Assembly: GCF_014860165.1 (NCBI RefSeq)
Contig: NZ_JACZKG010000082.1
Span: forward strand, 1-51,798
DNA from: Devosia sp.
GTDB lineage: Bacteria; Pseudomonadota; Alphaproteobacteria; Rhizobiales; Devosiaceae
Direction of reading: 5' to 3'
DNA length: 51,798 nt
Shown: piece by piece, positions 32,320 through 40,374 of the stretch
Layout: each line of letters begins with the position of its first letter
Position numbering within the stretch: the stretch's first letter is position 1
Notes under the pieces: model-generated
The model's input: the letters and a program-made list of their open reading frames with translations, nothing else
Told to the model about the DNA's origin: nothing
Databases searched by the model: none
Translations under genes and position numbers: made by a program

Positions 32320-32817
32320 TCAACTGATGACCGGCAGAAACGCGCCCCATATCTGCCGTTCGAGCAGGCATTTGGATTTCCCGAACGCGGCCGGTCTGGT
32401 TAGAGCCTCGCCCGAGTCAATTTGACGGCGGACAGTTCGCTGTACCGCCCGAAAAGCGCCGGCCGAAACCGCATCCACTCTGCCGCCATTGTTGAATGCG
32501 CCACGGAGGCGGGCTGATATTTGAAGTGAGGCTTCCGTGCAGGCCTGTATCGCCGCTCGAAGCACGTCGACGTTGGAGCCCGTTCGGCGCGAGGCCGTGG
32601 CGCCTGTAGCAGCGCAGATGTGTGTGCAGTCCAGATTCAGGCGAATGCATTGCGTCAGGTCCTTGACCATCTCCTCGGCTAGGCAGGCATCCGCGCAGAC
32701 GTTGCAGGTCAGGGAACAGGCGTAGCATTCTTCGATGCAGCGCAGGAGCGCCTCCGAGGCATTGCCAGGACATGCCCGACCTGGTGGTGACGGTTCGGGG
32801 CTCGGCGAAATGTGCAC
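32320..32817 (-). CDS. Csp-like four-helix copper-storage protein with degenerate C-terminus
   Basis: A 165-residue protein whose first 90 residues match the Cys-rich four-helix copper-binding family (DUF326/Csp). They include CIEECYACSLTCNVCADAC, then TQCIRLNLDCTHICAATG and ASRRTGSN. Cys residues are visible at 27, 31, 34, 38, 41, 45, 57, 64, 68 and 93. In the family the later helices carry more Cys pairs; here that part (from about residue 95) has lost nearly all of them and the protein runs on into unrelated sequence. It may store less copper or be a decaying gene. It starts MHIS, as homologues do. Confidence 0.65.
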   Translation of the reverse strand: MHISPSPEPSPPGRACPGNASEALLRCIEECYACSLTCNVCADACLAEEMVKDLTQCIRLNLDCTHICAATGATASRRTGSNVDVLRAAIQACTEASLQISARLRGAFNNGGRVDAVSAGAFRAVQRTVRRQIDSGEALTRPAAFGKSKCLLERQIWGAFLPVIS

Positions 32818-33046
32818 CGCATCTTCAATCCGCGTCCCGGAGCCTTCGGCGACCTAGCCGCTTCGCTCGATGCTATGATCAGCGGGACTATTCGGAAGCG
32901 TGAGCGAGCTTCTGATTGAAAAGGCCATGCCAAGCAAACACGAAACGTCATTCTCCAGGAAGACTACAGCATGATGCAGATCTCCAGCCCGGTGCACCTC
33001 GACTCCTCTGCAGCGGCGCAGAAGAGCCTCGTCAACGACGGTTTCT

Positions 33047-33340
33047 TCAGCTGCTATTGTCTACGGGTCGCCGCGAATTGACCCGGCATGGACAGCCCGA
33101 CCTGGGGGCGGCGTCATATTTCATTTCCTCGTCGACCCCGAAGCCGAGCAGGCGCACCCGGCTTGCAATGGCCGCAAGGTCAAACCCCGGCCCGGGACGC
33201 ACCGTCATGGTCATCAAGGAAAGGGAGACACCAACGTATTCCACCCCATCCATGGGCATCACGGCGTTCTCAATCGCCGCAACGCAGTCGACGCAGCCCA
33301 TCCCGGTGATGGCAAAGGTAAGCTTCTCCGCCCGGGTCAT
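33047..33340 (-). CDS. HMA-domain protein, probable fragment of a metal P-type ATPase
   Basis: A 97-residue protein with a heavy-metal-associated domain: FAITGMGCVDCVAAIENAV (CxxC at about 16-19), continuing to LASRVRLLGFGVDE-like ferredoxin fold. After residue ~75 the sequence becomes Arg/Pro/Ser-rich and is unlike any ATPase. It looks like the N-terminal metal-binding module of a P1B-ATPase cut off by rearrangement, or a free metallochaperone with a spurious tail. The ATG overlaps the stop of the L,D-transpeptidase fragment (ATGA). Confidence 0.6.
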   Translation of the reverse strand: MTRAEKLTFAITGMGCVDCVAAIENAVMPMDGVEYVGVSLSLMTMTVRPGPGFDLAAIASRVRLLGFGVDEEMKYDAAPRSGCPCRVNSRRPVDNSS

Positions 33341-33819
33341 GCCTCGAAGGTCACTTTGCCGGCCATGTCGAACTCATAGACATCGTCACGGAAGCTGACC
33401 ACGCCATTGCGGTTCGCCCAGGCGGAAATGTAGGTGGTGTGGATTTCGGGTGGATTGCTCACGTCCACGTCCTTGCGCTCTCCGGTCGTGAACACGGTTT
33501 GGATCTCCGTAGGGCCCCAGTCGCCGTTGTCGCGCAGCACCCAGGCGACGAAGTCCTGCACCTGGTCCACACGCACGCAGCCGGAGGAATAAAAGCGGGC
33601 GTTGTCGCCGAACAGGCCTTTGGTCGGCGTGTCGTGGAGATAAACTGCGTGGGGGTTGTGGAAGTTGACCTTCACGTTGCCCATCGAGTTCAGCGGACCC
33701 GGATCCTGACGGAAGCTGCAATTCACCGCCTCCTCGGTCTGCCAATTGATCTGGCTGGGCTGCAACTCGTTGCCGCTGCCGTCGAAAATCCGGATCTTCT
33801 GCTCCGTCAGGTATGGCAT
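33337..33819 (-). CDS. L,D-transpeptidase (YcbB-like) C-terminal fragment
   Basis: 160 residues matching the C-terminal part of YcbB/LdtD-type L,D-transpeptidases, which crosslink peptidoglycan. It has QDPGPLNSMGNVKVNFHNPH, then YLHDTPTKGLFG and the catalytic box SSGCVRV with its Cys. The full enzyme is several hundred residues with a signal peptide; here the N-terminal half and any export signal are missing, so the fragment is probably inactive in the periplasm. The 74 bp upstream contain no continuation that I could join to it. Confidence 0.65.
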   Translation of the reverse strand: MPYLTEQKIRIFDGSGNELQPSQINWQTEEAVNCSFRQDPGPLNSMGNVKVNFHNPHAVYLHDTPTKGLFGDNARFYSSGCVRVDQVQDFVAWVLRDNGDWGPTEIQTVFTTGERKDVDVSNPPEIHTTYISAWANRNGVVSFRDDVYEFDMAGKVTFEA

Positions 33820-33893
33820 TCATGACCATCACCAGTTCCTGCCAGCGGGCATTCACCGGCAGACCGGCCGGTGCTTAACCCGCTACCGAGGGG

Positions 33894-34148
33894 CTAACGC
33901 TGCGTGTTGGGACCGCTTTCGGCGTCGTCCTGCTCGGCCTGCACGCTTCCCTCCTCGACCCATCGGCCCAAGGTCAGCTTCGCTGCGGTATCCGGGGGCA
34001 GACCTCCGGCCGCCATGCTGATGGAAGCACCGCGCCCCATGATGGCGACAAGTCCACCTTTCATGAAGTATGTCGCCCGGTAACGCCGTCGCCCGCAGGT
34101 TACCTGTACTTCGCCGTTAATCAATGCCGACCATCCGGGCACCCCCAT
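33894..34148 (-). CDS. Small hypothetical protein
   Basis: A possible 84-residue protein starting MGVPGWSALINGEVQVTCGR with a beta-rich centre and acidic end (SVQAEQDDAESGP). I do not recognise it. The frame is open upstream to 34277, but that extension is Arg/Pro-rich and unlikely. The next 320 bp to the CDF-like gene show nothing else clear. Low confidence. Confidence 0.3.
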   Translation of the reverse strand: MGVPGWSALINGEVQVTCGRRRYRATYFMKGGLVAIMGRGASISMAAGGLPPDTAAKLTLGRWVEEGSVQAEQDDAESGPNTQR

Positions 34149-34470
34149 ACGGATTCTGGCCCCGGGCGAACGCCAGGGCAAGCCCTGATGACGCGGGAGG
34201 CGACCCTCCGGGTGAGGAATGTTCCGGCGCCGTCCTAACAGGAGCATCGTGGGGACGCCGATGCACCACGTGCGCAAGGCGGCGAAACAACGGTGGCTCT
34301 TGAGGCTTCCTGATGAATGAGCGGGTGGCCGTCGATGCGACGGTCAGATCCGCTTACGAGGCTGGCAAGCCGGATGGTCCCGGTCGCTCGCGCCATCGCC
34401 AGGGCTTACCGCGGCATCGTTCCCTGACAAGCGACGTCGCGGGCGGCTGGTTCGATCCTCTCGCCTGCGG

Positions 34471-35067
34471 TTAGGCCGCGGCATCGCGTTCTTCCCGCGC
34501 CGCCCGCCAAACATCGCGGGCCGCGTCGACATTCATGGCCGCGATCCCCACGCCAACGATGACATCAGGCCATACGGAAAAGGTGAAGGCAGTGACGACG
34601 CCCGCGGCGATGATCGCCACGTTGGCGGTGGCGTCGTTGCGGGCTGAGAGAAACGCGGCGCGGGTCAGGCTGCCGCTATGGGTTCGGAACCGAACGAGAA
34701 GGAAGGCGCAGGAGACGTTGACGGCAAGCGCGCCGACACCGGTCAGGGACAGCGCGAACGGCTCGGGAGGCATTGACGTGGTGAGCTTGCTCCAGAGGGC
34801 CCAAGCGGTACCCAGTGCCGGAAGGAGCAGGATGATCGCGAGCGTCATTCCCATGCGCGCCCGTGCCCTTGGCGCCCAGGTCAGGGCTACCATGATCAGG
34901 AGGTTGACCGATGTATCCTCCAGGAAATCGATGCTGTCGGCGAAAAGTGAAACCGAGCCTATGGTGGTCGCCACCGCGAATTCGATGCCGAAATATCCCA
35001 GGTTCAAAAGCGCCACTATCAAGACAGTTCGGCGCAACGCCCCCGTCATCCGCTCCACCTCGGCCAT
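34471..35067 (-). CDS. CDF-like cation transporter, membrane domain only
   Basis: A 198-residue protein with about six hydrophobic segments. SLFADSIDFLEDTSVNLLI corresponds to the metal-site helix of cation diffusion facilitators, and AAFLSARNDATANVAIIAAG to the second. The usual cytoplasmic C-terminal domain is absent, as in a known short cation-transporter group. It would export a divalent metal from the cytoplasm; the metal is unknown. It is divergent from the ChrB-type gene, with a palindrome in the 61-bp gap. Confidence 0.75.
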   Translation of the reverse strand: MAEVERMTGALRRTVLIVALLNLGYFGIEFAVATTIGSVSLFADSIDFLEDTSVNLLIMVALTWAPRARARMGMTLAIILLLPALGTAWALWSKLTTSMPPEPFALSLTGVGALAVNVSCAFLLVRFRTHSGSLTRAAFLSARNDATANVAIIAAGVVTAFTFSVWPDVIVGVGIAAMNVDAARDVWRAAREERDAAA

Positions 35068-35098
35068 CCAAGCCCTCCGAACGTTCGCACACTTGAGT

Positions 35099-35114
35099 TG
35101 TAACGACAGTTACA
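35099..35114. promoter_or_regulatory. Palindrome between the CDF-like and chrB-like genes
   Basis: TGTAACGACAGTTACA has perfect six-base arms around a four-base spacer, lying midway in the short divergent promoter region. It is a good candidate operator for a dimeric regulator shared by both genes. No regulator gene is adjacent except the ChrB-type protein itself. Confidence 0.5.
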
Positions 35115-35128
35115 TTAACGTACCACCC

Positions 35129-35689
35129 ATGGCTACAGATCTTTGGTATCTCCTTACCTACAAGGTTCCCGCAGAACCCAACCGGCGCCGCGTCGCGCTA
35201 TGGCGCAGGTTGAAGGGCTTGGGCGCCGTCTACCTGCAAGGGGGTACATGCCTGCTGCCCAAAACCGACGACCACTTGCGGGCCCTCAAAGTGATCGAGA
35301 ACGAGATCGCCGAAATGGGCGGCGACGCCGTACTGCTTGAGTCCTCGCCCCTCGACGTGACACAGAGCGAGAAGGTCGTGGCGCGCTTTAGGGCGGAGCG
35401 GAACGAACAATACGAGGAACTCGTCGACAAGTGCACCGACTTCGAGGCAGAGATCGCCAAGGAGATCGCGTCCGACCATTTCACGTATGCCGAGGTCGAG
35501 GAGAACGATGAAGACCTCAAGAAACTCAAAACCTGGTACGCCAAGATCAAGGCGCTCGATTTCTACGAGGCCCCGCTGGCCCCGGAGGCTCTTTCCCGGA
35601 TCGCCGACTGCGAGGCCCTCCTCGACAACTACGCCCACCAGGTTTTTGCCCGCCAGGACGAGAACCGCAGTCCGAGGGATGAGGTTTGA
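35129..35689 (+). CDS. ChrB N-terminal domain protein (chromate resistance type)
   Basis: A 186-residue protein matching the N-terminal ChrB domain: DLWYLLTYKVPAEPNRRRVA then LGAVYLQGGTCLLP. ChrB regulates chromate efflux operons; two-domain ChrB has a further C-terminal part missing here, and no chrA transporter follows. I set the start at the ATG at 35129; the frame is open much further upstream, but that part lies antisense to the CDF-like gene. The downstream neighbour is a frameshifted membrane-protein gene. Confidence 0.78.
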   Translation: MATDLWYLLTYKVPAEPNRRRVALWRRLKGLGAVYLQGGTCLLPKTDDHLRALKVIENEIAEMGGDAVLLESSPLDVTQSEKVVARFRAERNEQYEELVDKCTDFEAEIAKEIASDHFTYAEVEENDEDLKKLKTWYAKIKALDFYEAPLAPEALSRIADCEALLDNYAHQVFARQDENRSPRDEV

Positions 35690-35730
35690 GGAATGACCTT
35701 GACGTCGTGCAAAGAGCGCCGGGTGCATCC

Positions 35731-36482
35731 ATGATCGGTTGGGCTACTGCGGCACCAGCGGTATCCGCCGCATTTCTGGGGTCCCTCGTCGAGGTTGTCG
35801 AGGCCTTTACGATCGTGCTGGCCGTAGGCACCATCCGCGGCTGGCGTCCGGCCCTCGCCGGCACCGCGGCAGGCCTGGTTCTATTGGCGGTCATCGTCTT
35901 GGCACTGGGCCCCGTGCTTGATCGCGTCCCGCTGCAGGCGCTGCAGCTGGTCATCGGGGTGCTGCTGCTCCTCTTCGGCCTGCGCTGGCTCCGCAAGGCC
36001 ATGCTGCGTTCGGCCGGTGTCATCCCCTTCACGACGAGACTGCCGCCTATGCGAGCAAGGCCGCCGCCCTGTCCGTGGACCCCGGCCGTGTCGGGGATCA
36101 CTTGGACTGGATAGCGGCTCTGGTGGCGTTCAAGGCCGTCGTGCTGGAAGGGCTCGGAGTGGTCTTCATCGTCATCGCGGTGGGCGCCGTACGGGGGCTC
36201 CTCGTACCGGCCGGTCTCGGCGCCTTGGCCGCTTGCTGTCTTGTCCTGGCGATTGGGTTCATCATCCACAAACCCCTGTCTCGGGTACCGGAAAACACCC
36301 TCAAGTACGGCGTCGGTGTCATGCTCTCCGCCTTCGGGCTGTTTTGGATGGGTGAGGGGCTCGGAGTGGACTGGCCGGGCCATGACCTCGCAATTCCTGT
36401 GTTCGCGGCGGCGTTCCTTCTCGTAGGGGTGGCCACGACGCGGTTGGTTCGTCCCACCGAGGCCAGGAGGCCCGCGCCATGA
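35731..36482 (+). pseudogene. COG4280-like membrane protein, frameshifted
   Basis: Two overlapping frames together make one polytopic membrane protein of about 250 residues. The first (from ATG 35731, FLGSLVEVVEAFTIVLAVG) carries three helices and loses frame near 36024-36027 at CATCCCCTTC. The second continues with HDETAAYASKAAALSVDPG then about five more helices and ends RRPAP at 36482. Adding one C in the CCCC run restores VIPLHDETAAY across the junction. The arrangement fits the COG4280 membrane family found near metal resistance genes. It is either a genuine one-base deletion or a sequencing error. Confidence 0.7.
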
Positions 36483-36689
36483 AACTCCTTGCGCTCGTTT
36501 TTCGCCGAGTTCGTCGGCATGTTCATCGACGACGAGTTCCTCGCCGTCGCACTGCTCGCTGTCGTGGGGTTCGCCGCCGCTCTGGCATTCGTCGTTCGCG
36601 CCCCAGCCTTCCTGGTGGGGGTCGCGCTGCTCGCGGGCTGCGTGACCGTTCTCGTGGTCAGTGCCGTCAAGGGGATCCGGCGTGGATAA
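36479..36689 (+). CDS. Small two-helix membrane protein, start possibly frameshifted
   Basis: A protein of about 66-70 residues with an amphipathic start (FFAEFVGMFIDDEFLAVALL) and two hydrophobic helices. The natural start appears to be the ATG at 36479, overlapping the upstream stop as ATGA, but that frame reads into nonsense after MKLLALV. Removing one base near 36497 joins MKLLAL to FFAEFVGMF. As it stands only the TTG at 36489 opens the frame. Such small proteins often accompany COG4280-like genes. Function unknown. Confidence 0.55.
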
Positions 36690-36690
36690 C

Positions 36691-37308
36691 ATGCCTGCCC
36701 TACGCCCGACCGGCGCGGGAGGGAAGGGGCTGCGGTCGCTAATTCGGAGCGGGGCAATGGCCCTCCTCGTTTCGGGAATCGTACTGCCAGGCGGCGCCGG
36801 TGCATGGGCGGCCTATCTGCAGGCGACGGGCAATATCCATGAGGTGGTCCCCGGCCTGTTGTTCCGATCGAACCAGCTTCGTGCTGCACAGCTGCAAACG
36901 TTGCTGCAGGACGAGGGTATTCGCACGGTGATCAACCTGCGCGGCGGCTCCCGGCAAGATGACTGGTATCGCGAGGAAGCCGATGTCGTGGCTGGGGCGG
37001 GCGCCCGCCTTGTCGACATTCCCATTGCGGACGACAAGGAACCCGACATTACGAGCATCACCCGTCTCTTGGCGGCTCTACGCACTTCGCCGACACCTGT
37101 CCTGATACACTGCAAAGCCGGCGCCGACCGTACGGGCCTCGCCGCCGCGTTGTATCTGCTCGAGGTCGCCGGGCTTCCCCCCGACGTCGCAGCGCGACAC
37201 CTTTCGTTCGCATACGGGCACTTCCCGTGGCTCGGGAGCCAGACCGGCGCAATGGACCGAGCATTCTGGGGCCTCGTTGACCAATCTTCGGGCTCAACCG
37301 GGTCCTGA
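36691..37308 (+). CDS. Tyrosine/dual-specificity-type phosphatase, membrane-anchored
   Basis: A 205-residue protein. An N-terminal hydrophobic segment (AMALLVSGIVLPGGAGAWAA) acts as signal or anchor, followed by a DSP-type phosphatase domain with the P-loop HCKAGADRTG (CX5R, Cys at about 141, Arg at 147). The general-acid Asp is probably in DIPIADDKEPD. Start ATG 36691, one base after the preceding stop. Periplasmic or membrane-bound location is likely. The substrate is unknown; related proteins act on phosphotyrosine or phosphoinositides. Confidence 0.8.
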   Translation: MPALRPTGAGGKGLRSLIRSGAMALLVSGIVLPGGAGAWAAYLQATGNIHEVVPGLLFRSNQLRAAQLQTLLQDEGIRTVINLRGGSRQDDWYREEADVVAGAGARLVDIPIADDKEPDITSITRLLAALRTSPTPVLIHCKAGADRTGLAAALYLLEVAGLPPDVAARHLSFAYGHFPWLGSQTGAMDRAFWGLVDQSSGSTGS

Positions 37309-37381
37309 AAAATCGGGGCTGCGCCTAGCAAACCATGTCCGGTCGTCATGGGATCGTCCACCGTCGCAATACAACTTGCAG

Positions 37382-37400
37382 TATCCCCTCCTAGGGGATA
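37382..37400. promoter_or_regulatory. Operator of the DmeR/RcnR-like regulator
   Basis: TATCCCCTCCTAGGGGATA has seven-base inverted arms around five bases, placed directly before the ribosome site and ATG of the regulator gene. C-tract/G-tract dyads are the known binding pattern of CsoR/RcnR-family repressors, so autoregulation of the regulator-exporter operon by metal is very likely. Confidence 0.7.
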
Positions 37401-37410
37401 GGAAGACATC

Positions 37411-37677
37411 ATGAGTCATGTCAACGATCCCGAAATACACAAGCGGTTGCGCCGCGCCGAGGGGCACCTGTCTACCGTCGTGAAGATGGTGGCCGAAGGC
37501 AGGGACGGGCTCGCCATCGTTCAGCAGATGCAGGCGGTGATCGGTGCGCTCGAAAAAGCCAAGCAGCTCGTCATCATCGATCACATCGACCATCACCTCG
37601 GCGGCGACGACGAGGGCCTGACGCCGAAGATGCGTGAGAAACTCGCGGTGTTCCGCGAGATCACCAAATACCTTTGA
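37411..37677 (+). CDS. RcnR/DmeR-like metal-responsive repressor
   Basis: An 88-residue all-helical repressor of the CsoR/RcnR family (LRRAEGHLSTVVKMVAEG; VQQMQAVIGALEKAKQLVI; IDHIDHHL). His3 and His61-type ligands are present, but the Cys normally found near position 33-35 is replaced by Gly33 (RDGLAIVQQ). That suggests an altered, His-rich site, perhaps for cobalt or nickel. The operator lies directly upstream. It is followed after 8 bp by the CDF exporter it probably controls, as in the dmeRF operon of rhizobia. Confidence 0.82.
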   Translation: MSHVNDPEIHKRLRRAEGHLSTVVKMVAEGRDGLAIVQQMQAVIGALEKAKQLVIIDHIDHHLGGDDEGLTPKMREKLAVFREITKYL

Positions 37678-37685
37678 GGATACCA

Positions 37686-39005
37686 ATGCTTCGTTCCGTC
37701 CTATCGTGGTTCGGCTTTGGCCCCGCCCACCCCTCCACGACACACGGCCATTCTCACGGAGAAGGGGAGGCCGGGCACACGCACGGGCTCATCGACGCCA
37801 GCATCCCGACGACGTCGCAGGGCATATCCGCAATCAAATGGTCCTTCGTCATCCTCGCGGTGACTGCAGTCCTGCAACTCGTCGTGGTCTATTACTCCTC
37901 GAGCGTGGCGCTGCTCGCTGATACCATCCACAACTTGGGGGATGCCACGACCGCGATTCCGCTCTGGATCGCCTTTGTCCTCGCCCGCAGGAAACCTTCC
38001 AAGACCTTCACCTATGGTCTGGGCCGGGTGGAAGACCTGGCCGGGATACTCATCGTCCTCATCATCCTGGCAAGCGCCATCGTCGCCGGCTACGCCGCCA
38101 TCGACAGGCTGCTCAACCCCCAGCCGGTGACGCAACTCGGTTGGCTGGTCGCCGCCGGCATTGTCGGGTTCGTCGGGAATGAGGCCGTGGCCGTGCTGCG
38201 CATTCGCGTCGGCCGGCGCATCAACAGCGCAGCACTGATCGCCGACGGGTATCACGCGCGCACGGATGGCCTCACCAGCCTCGCGGTGGTCGCAGGCGCG
38301 ATCGGCGTCTGGCTCGGCTTCCCTCTCGCGGATCCCGTGATCGGCCTGCTCATCACCGTCGCCATCTTCGGCATCGTCTGGCAGTCGGCGCGCGCCGTTC
38401 TCACCAGGATGTTGGACGGCGTGGAACCAGCCACCATTGCCGAGGTCCATCATGCGACGGCCCATGTCGAAGGAATCGACAAGGTGGCCCGCGTCAGGGG
38501 ACGGTGGATCGGCCACCGCCTGCATCTGAACATCGACTTGGCCCTTCGTGACGGGCTTCTTCTCGGAGCAGCCAACAGCATCGCCGACGAACTCAGACAA
38601 GAGCTGGCCGAACACATCCCAGGGTTGGAGGAGACCATCGTGTCGTTTGTTTCGCCCAATGCGGGCGCGGACCATGCGCCTCACCACGCTCCGAAGCCGT
38701 TCCGCGTGGACGGGAAGCTCGCCGGCGGTCTACTCGAGATCGTCGATACGCCGGACGGCGAACGTATGCGACTCCGACTGTCCCGCCATGCAACGGATCT
38801 ATCGGCTGAGGTAGCCATAGAACGCGCCAACGGTGCGAAGGAGGTCTTGGCGCTCAAGCCCGCTGCACTCGACCACCACATCATGGAAAGCACCGTCCCT
38901 CCCGCCGAACCGCACGAATTCCAAGCCCGGCTGCTGCTGGCATCCGGATCGGAAGTCGAGGAATTGTCCTTCGTCATGGCCGAACCGGCCGGACATATCC
39001 ACTAG
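37686..39005 (+). CDS. CDF-family metal exporter (DmeF/CzcD-like)
   Basis: A 439-residue cation diffusion facilitator. It has a His-rich N-terminus (THGHSHGEGEAGHTHG), six helices, and metal-site motifs ADTIHNLGD in helix 2 and ADGYHARTD in helix 5, followed by the cytoplasmic ferredoxin-like domain. An extra domain of about 100 residues after residue ~330 (from HAPKPFRVDGKLAGG) is not part of the standard CDF. The ATG at 37686 with GAGGAT upstream is preferred to the TTG at 37674. It exports Co, Ni, Zn or Cd in exchange for protons; the metal is inferred only by the regulator. Confidence 0.85.
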   Translation: MLRSVLSWFGFGPAHPSTTHGHSHGEGEAGHTHGLIDASIPTTSQGISAIKWSFVILAVTAVLQLVVVYYSSSVALLADTIHNLGDATTAIPLWIAFVLARRKPSKTFTYGLGRVEDLAGILIVLIILASAIVAGYAAIDRLLNPQPVTQLGWLVAAGIVGFVGNEAVAVLRIRVGRRINSAALIADGYHARTDGLTSLAVVAGAIGVWLGFPLADPVIGLLITVAIFGIVWQSARAVLTRMLDGVEPATIAEVHHATAHVEGIDKVARVRGRWIGHRLHLNIDLALRDGLLLGAANSIADELRQELAEHIPGLEETIVSFVSPNAGADHAPHHAPKPFRVDGKLAGGLLEIVDTPDGERMRLRLSRHATDLSAEVAIERANGAKEVLALKPAALDHHIMESTVPPAEPHEFQARLLLASGSEVEELSFVMAEPAGHIH

Positions 39006-39087
39006 CAATCGTAACAGCCGGACCTCACCGTCATTGCCGCGACGGGCGATATTTGTGGCTGGCTGGGCATACTCGAAACTGAGGGTG

Positions 39088-39825
39088 CTAGTCGTCGTCG
39101 AAATCTTCCGGGATCAGTTCGTGCCCTTCCCAAAGGTCCCGGGGCACCTGGTCGCCGAGGCGGAACTTGAACTCCCTGACGCTCTCGAGGTCCGACTCCG
39201 GCGTGCACTCGAACGAGACGTAGTACCAACCGCGATTTGCCCGATAGGCTCCCAAAGGCGCAACCAGCTTTCCGTCAGTGATCTGCGTCTCCTCGAACGC
39301 CGAGGTATCCAGGGAGTCGGGGAAACCCTTGTCCCTCGAAAGCCTGATCTGCTCCAGCGCCTCGATACTGCATAGCTGTACTATCCGTTCGTCGGGCGTT
39401 AGCAATGGCAGCGTGTCCCGGACCTGAGTGTTCGCGGGATTACGAAGCAGTTCTCCTGCGTAGAGCGCCGTGGCGCTGGTCAGCCCCTGCACCTCCGGCT
39501 CGGGCCCTCCAGGAGGTGGTGTCTGGGGTTTCACAACCGCCGGCCGGGGGGCGAGCGCCGGCGGCCGGACCGGGGCTAGGTCGCCCGCTCCCGCCGGGAT
39601 AGCAGGCGGCGCTGCCGCCTCTGGCAAGACACGATCGGTTACGGTCTTCGGGACCGAGGAGACGATCTCCACTTGAATGACACGTGGCGGCGGCGCTTCC
39701 GGGGCTGCTTCCGGCGGCAATACCAATAGTAACGCCAGGAAGAGCAGATGGCCCCCTAGCGATACCGCCAGTCCAGTGCCCGCCTGAGCCGGAAGTCTGC
39801 CGGACCAACCGACCATTGCCGAACC
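39088..39825 (-). CDS. DUF930 protein with TonB-like N-terminus
   Basis: A 245-residue protein. An N-terminal membrane helix (LAVSLGGHLLFLALLLVLPP) is followed by a long Pro/Ala-rich stretch (about 45-120), as in TonB-like or periplasm-spanning proteins. The C-terminal DUF930 domain contains NPANTQVRDTLPLLTPDERI, then CSIEALEQI and FECTPE, with two Cys that could form a disulfide. The function of DUF930 is unknown. It converges on the CDF exporter gene and has no obvious partner. I chose the ATG at 39825; one at 39855 and one at 39816 are alternatives. Confidence 0.75.
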   Translation of the reverse strand, partial: GSAMVGWSGRLPAQAGTGLAVSLGGHLLFLALLLVLPPEAAPEAPPPRVIQVEIVSSVPKTVTDRVLPEAAAPPAIPAGAGDLAPVRPPALAPRPAVVKPQTPPPGGPEPEVQGLTSATALYAGELLRNPANTQVRDTLPLLTPDERIVQLCSIEALEQIRLSRDKGFPDSLDTSAFEETQITDGKLVAPLGAYRANRGWYYVSFECTPESDLESVREFKFRLGDQVPRDLWEGHELIPEDFDDD

Positions 39826-40025
39826 CATCTGACACACTCGTGGTGGGGCAGCCACGTTGCCCCGGCGGGGAACAGTCCGTCACCGGCACCTTACCGAAGT
39901 CGTGCGGATGTTGTTGCCGTTGTCTCTAAGACCTTGTCGGAAACAAGTCACGCCCGGGCTTGCCCTCAACCCCTCCGAGTCGGTAAAGCCAGGAATGGTG
40001 CTACAGACGTGCGACAACGGGGAGG

Positions 40026-40249
40026 ATGATCTTGGAAAAGCGGGTGACGGTTCGCATCGACGCCTCCCTTTCCGACGCGTTGGGGCGTTCATGGTCAGCG
40101 GAGTGGCGCCTATGGTCTCCAGGCAGGATACCGTTAGGTTCATAATGCGGGATTGGCTATCCTCGCGGGGATATACGCCGCTGGCCGACCAGGCAAACGC
40201 GTTAAACGGCTCTGCTTCGATGGACTGCACCGCTTCGGAGATCGAATGA
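40026..40249 (+). pseudogene. Ribbon-helix-helix DNA-binding protein, frameshifted
   Basis: Two adjacent plus-strand frames join into one small RHH protein. The first gives LEKRVTVRIDASLSDAL from the TTG at 40032 (or ATG at 40026, GGAGG just upstream). The second gives AFMVSGVAPMVSRQDTVRF and IMRDWLSSRGYTPL, ending at 40249. One missing base near 40083, in GACGCGTTGGGGCG, separates them: CGG for GG would read DALRAF. The pattern (basic strand, two helices) is that of plasmid RHH regulators. As read, the gene is broken. Confidence 0.5.
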
Positions 40250-40374
40250 CCGCTGTCGGCCGTCTTGCCGGGGCCACCGACTCTCCGCTCGCAGGGCATG
40301 AAGAGTGCTGAAAGAGGCTTGCCCTCCTCCAAGGAAGAGGCCGTCGAAATGCAACCAGCGCTCATTTACGGTGG

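Noticed and set aside
32971..33081. 36-codon plus-strand frame starting MMQISSPVHLDSS
   Set aside because: Too short, no family match and no neighbour logic.
34535..35128. Long N-terminal extension of the chrB-like frame (open from 34535)
   Set aside because: It lies wholly antisense to the CDF-like transporter gene, and the conserved ChrB start is at 35129.
35547..36692. 381-codon minus-strand frame opposite the COG4280-like genes
   Set aside because: Arg/Pro/Gly/Asp-rich composition with no domain; it is the complement of real plus-strand membrane-protein genes in high-GC DNA.
37701..38687. 328-codon minus-strand frame
   Set aside because: Antisense shadow of the CDF exporter, whose helices and metal motifs are clear on the plus strand.
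39857..40249. 130-codon plus-strand frame as a complete gene
   Set aside because: Only its last ~55 codons look coding; they fit as the second half of a frameshifted RHH gene, while the first part is intergenic.
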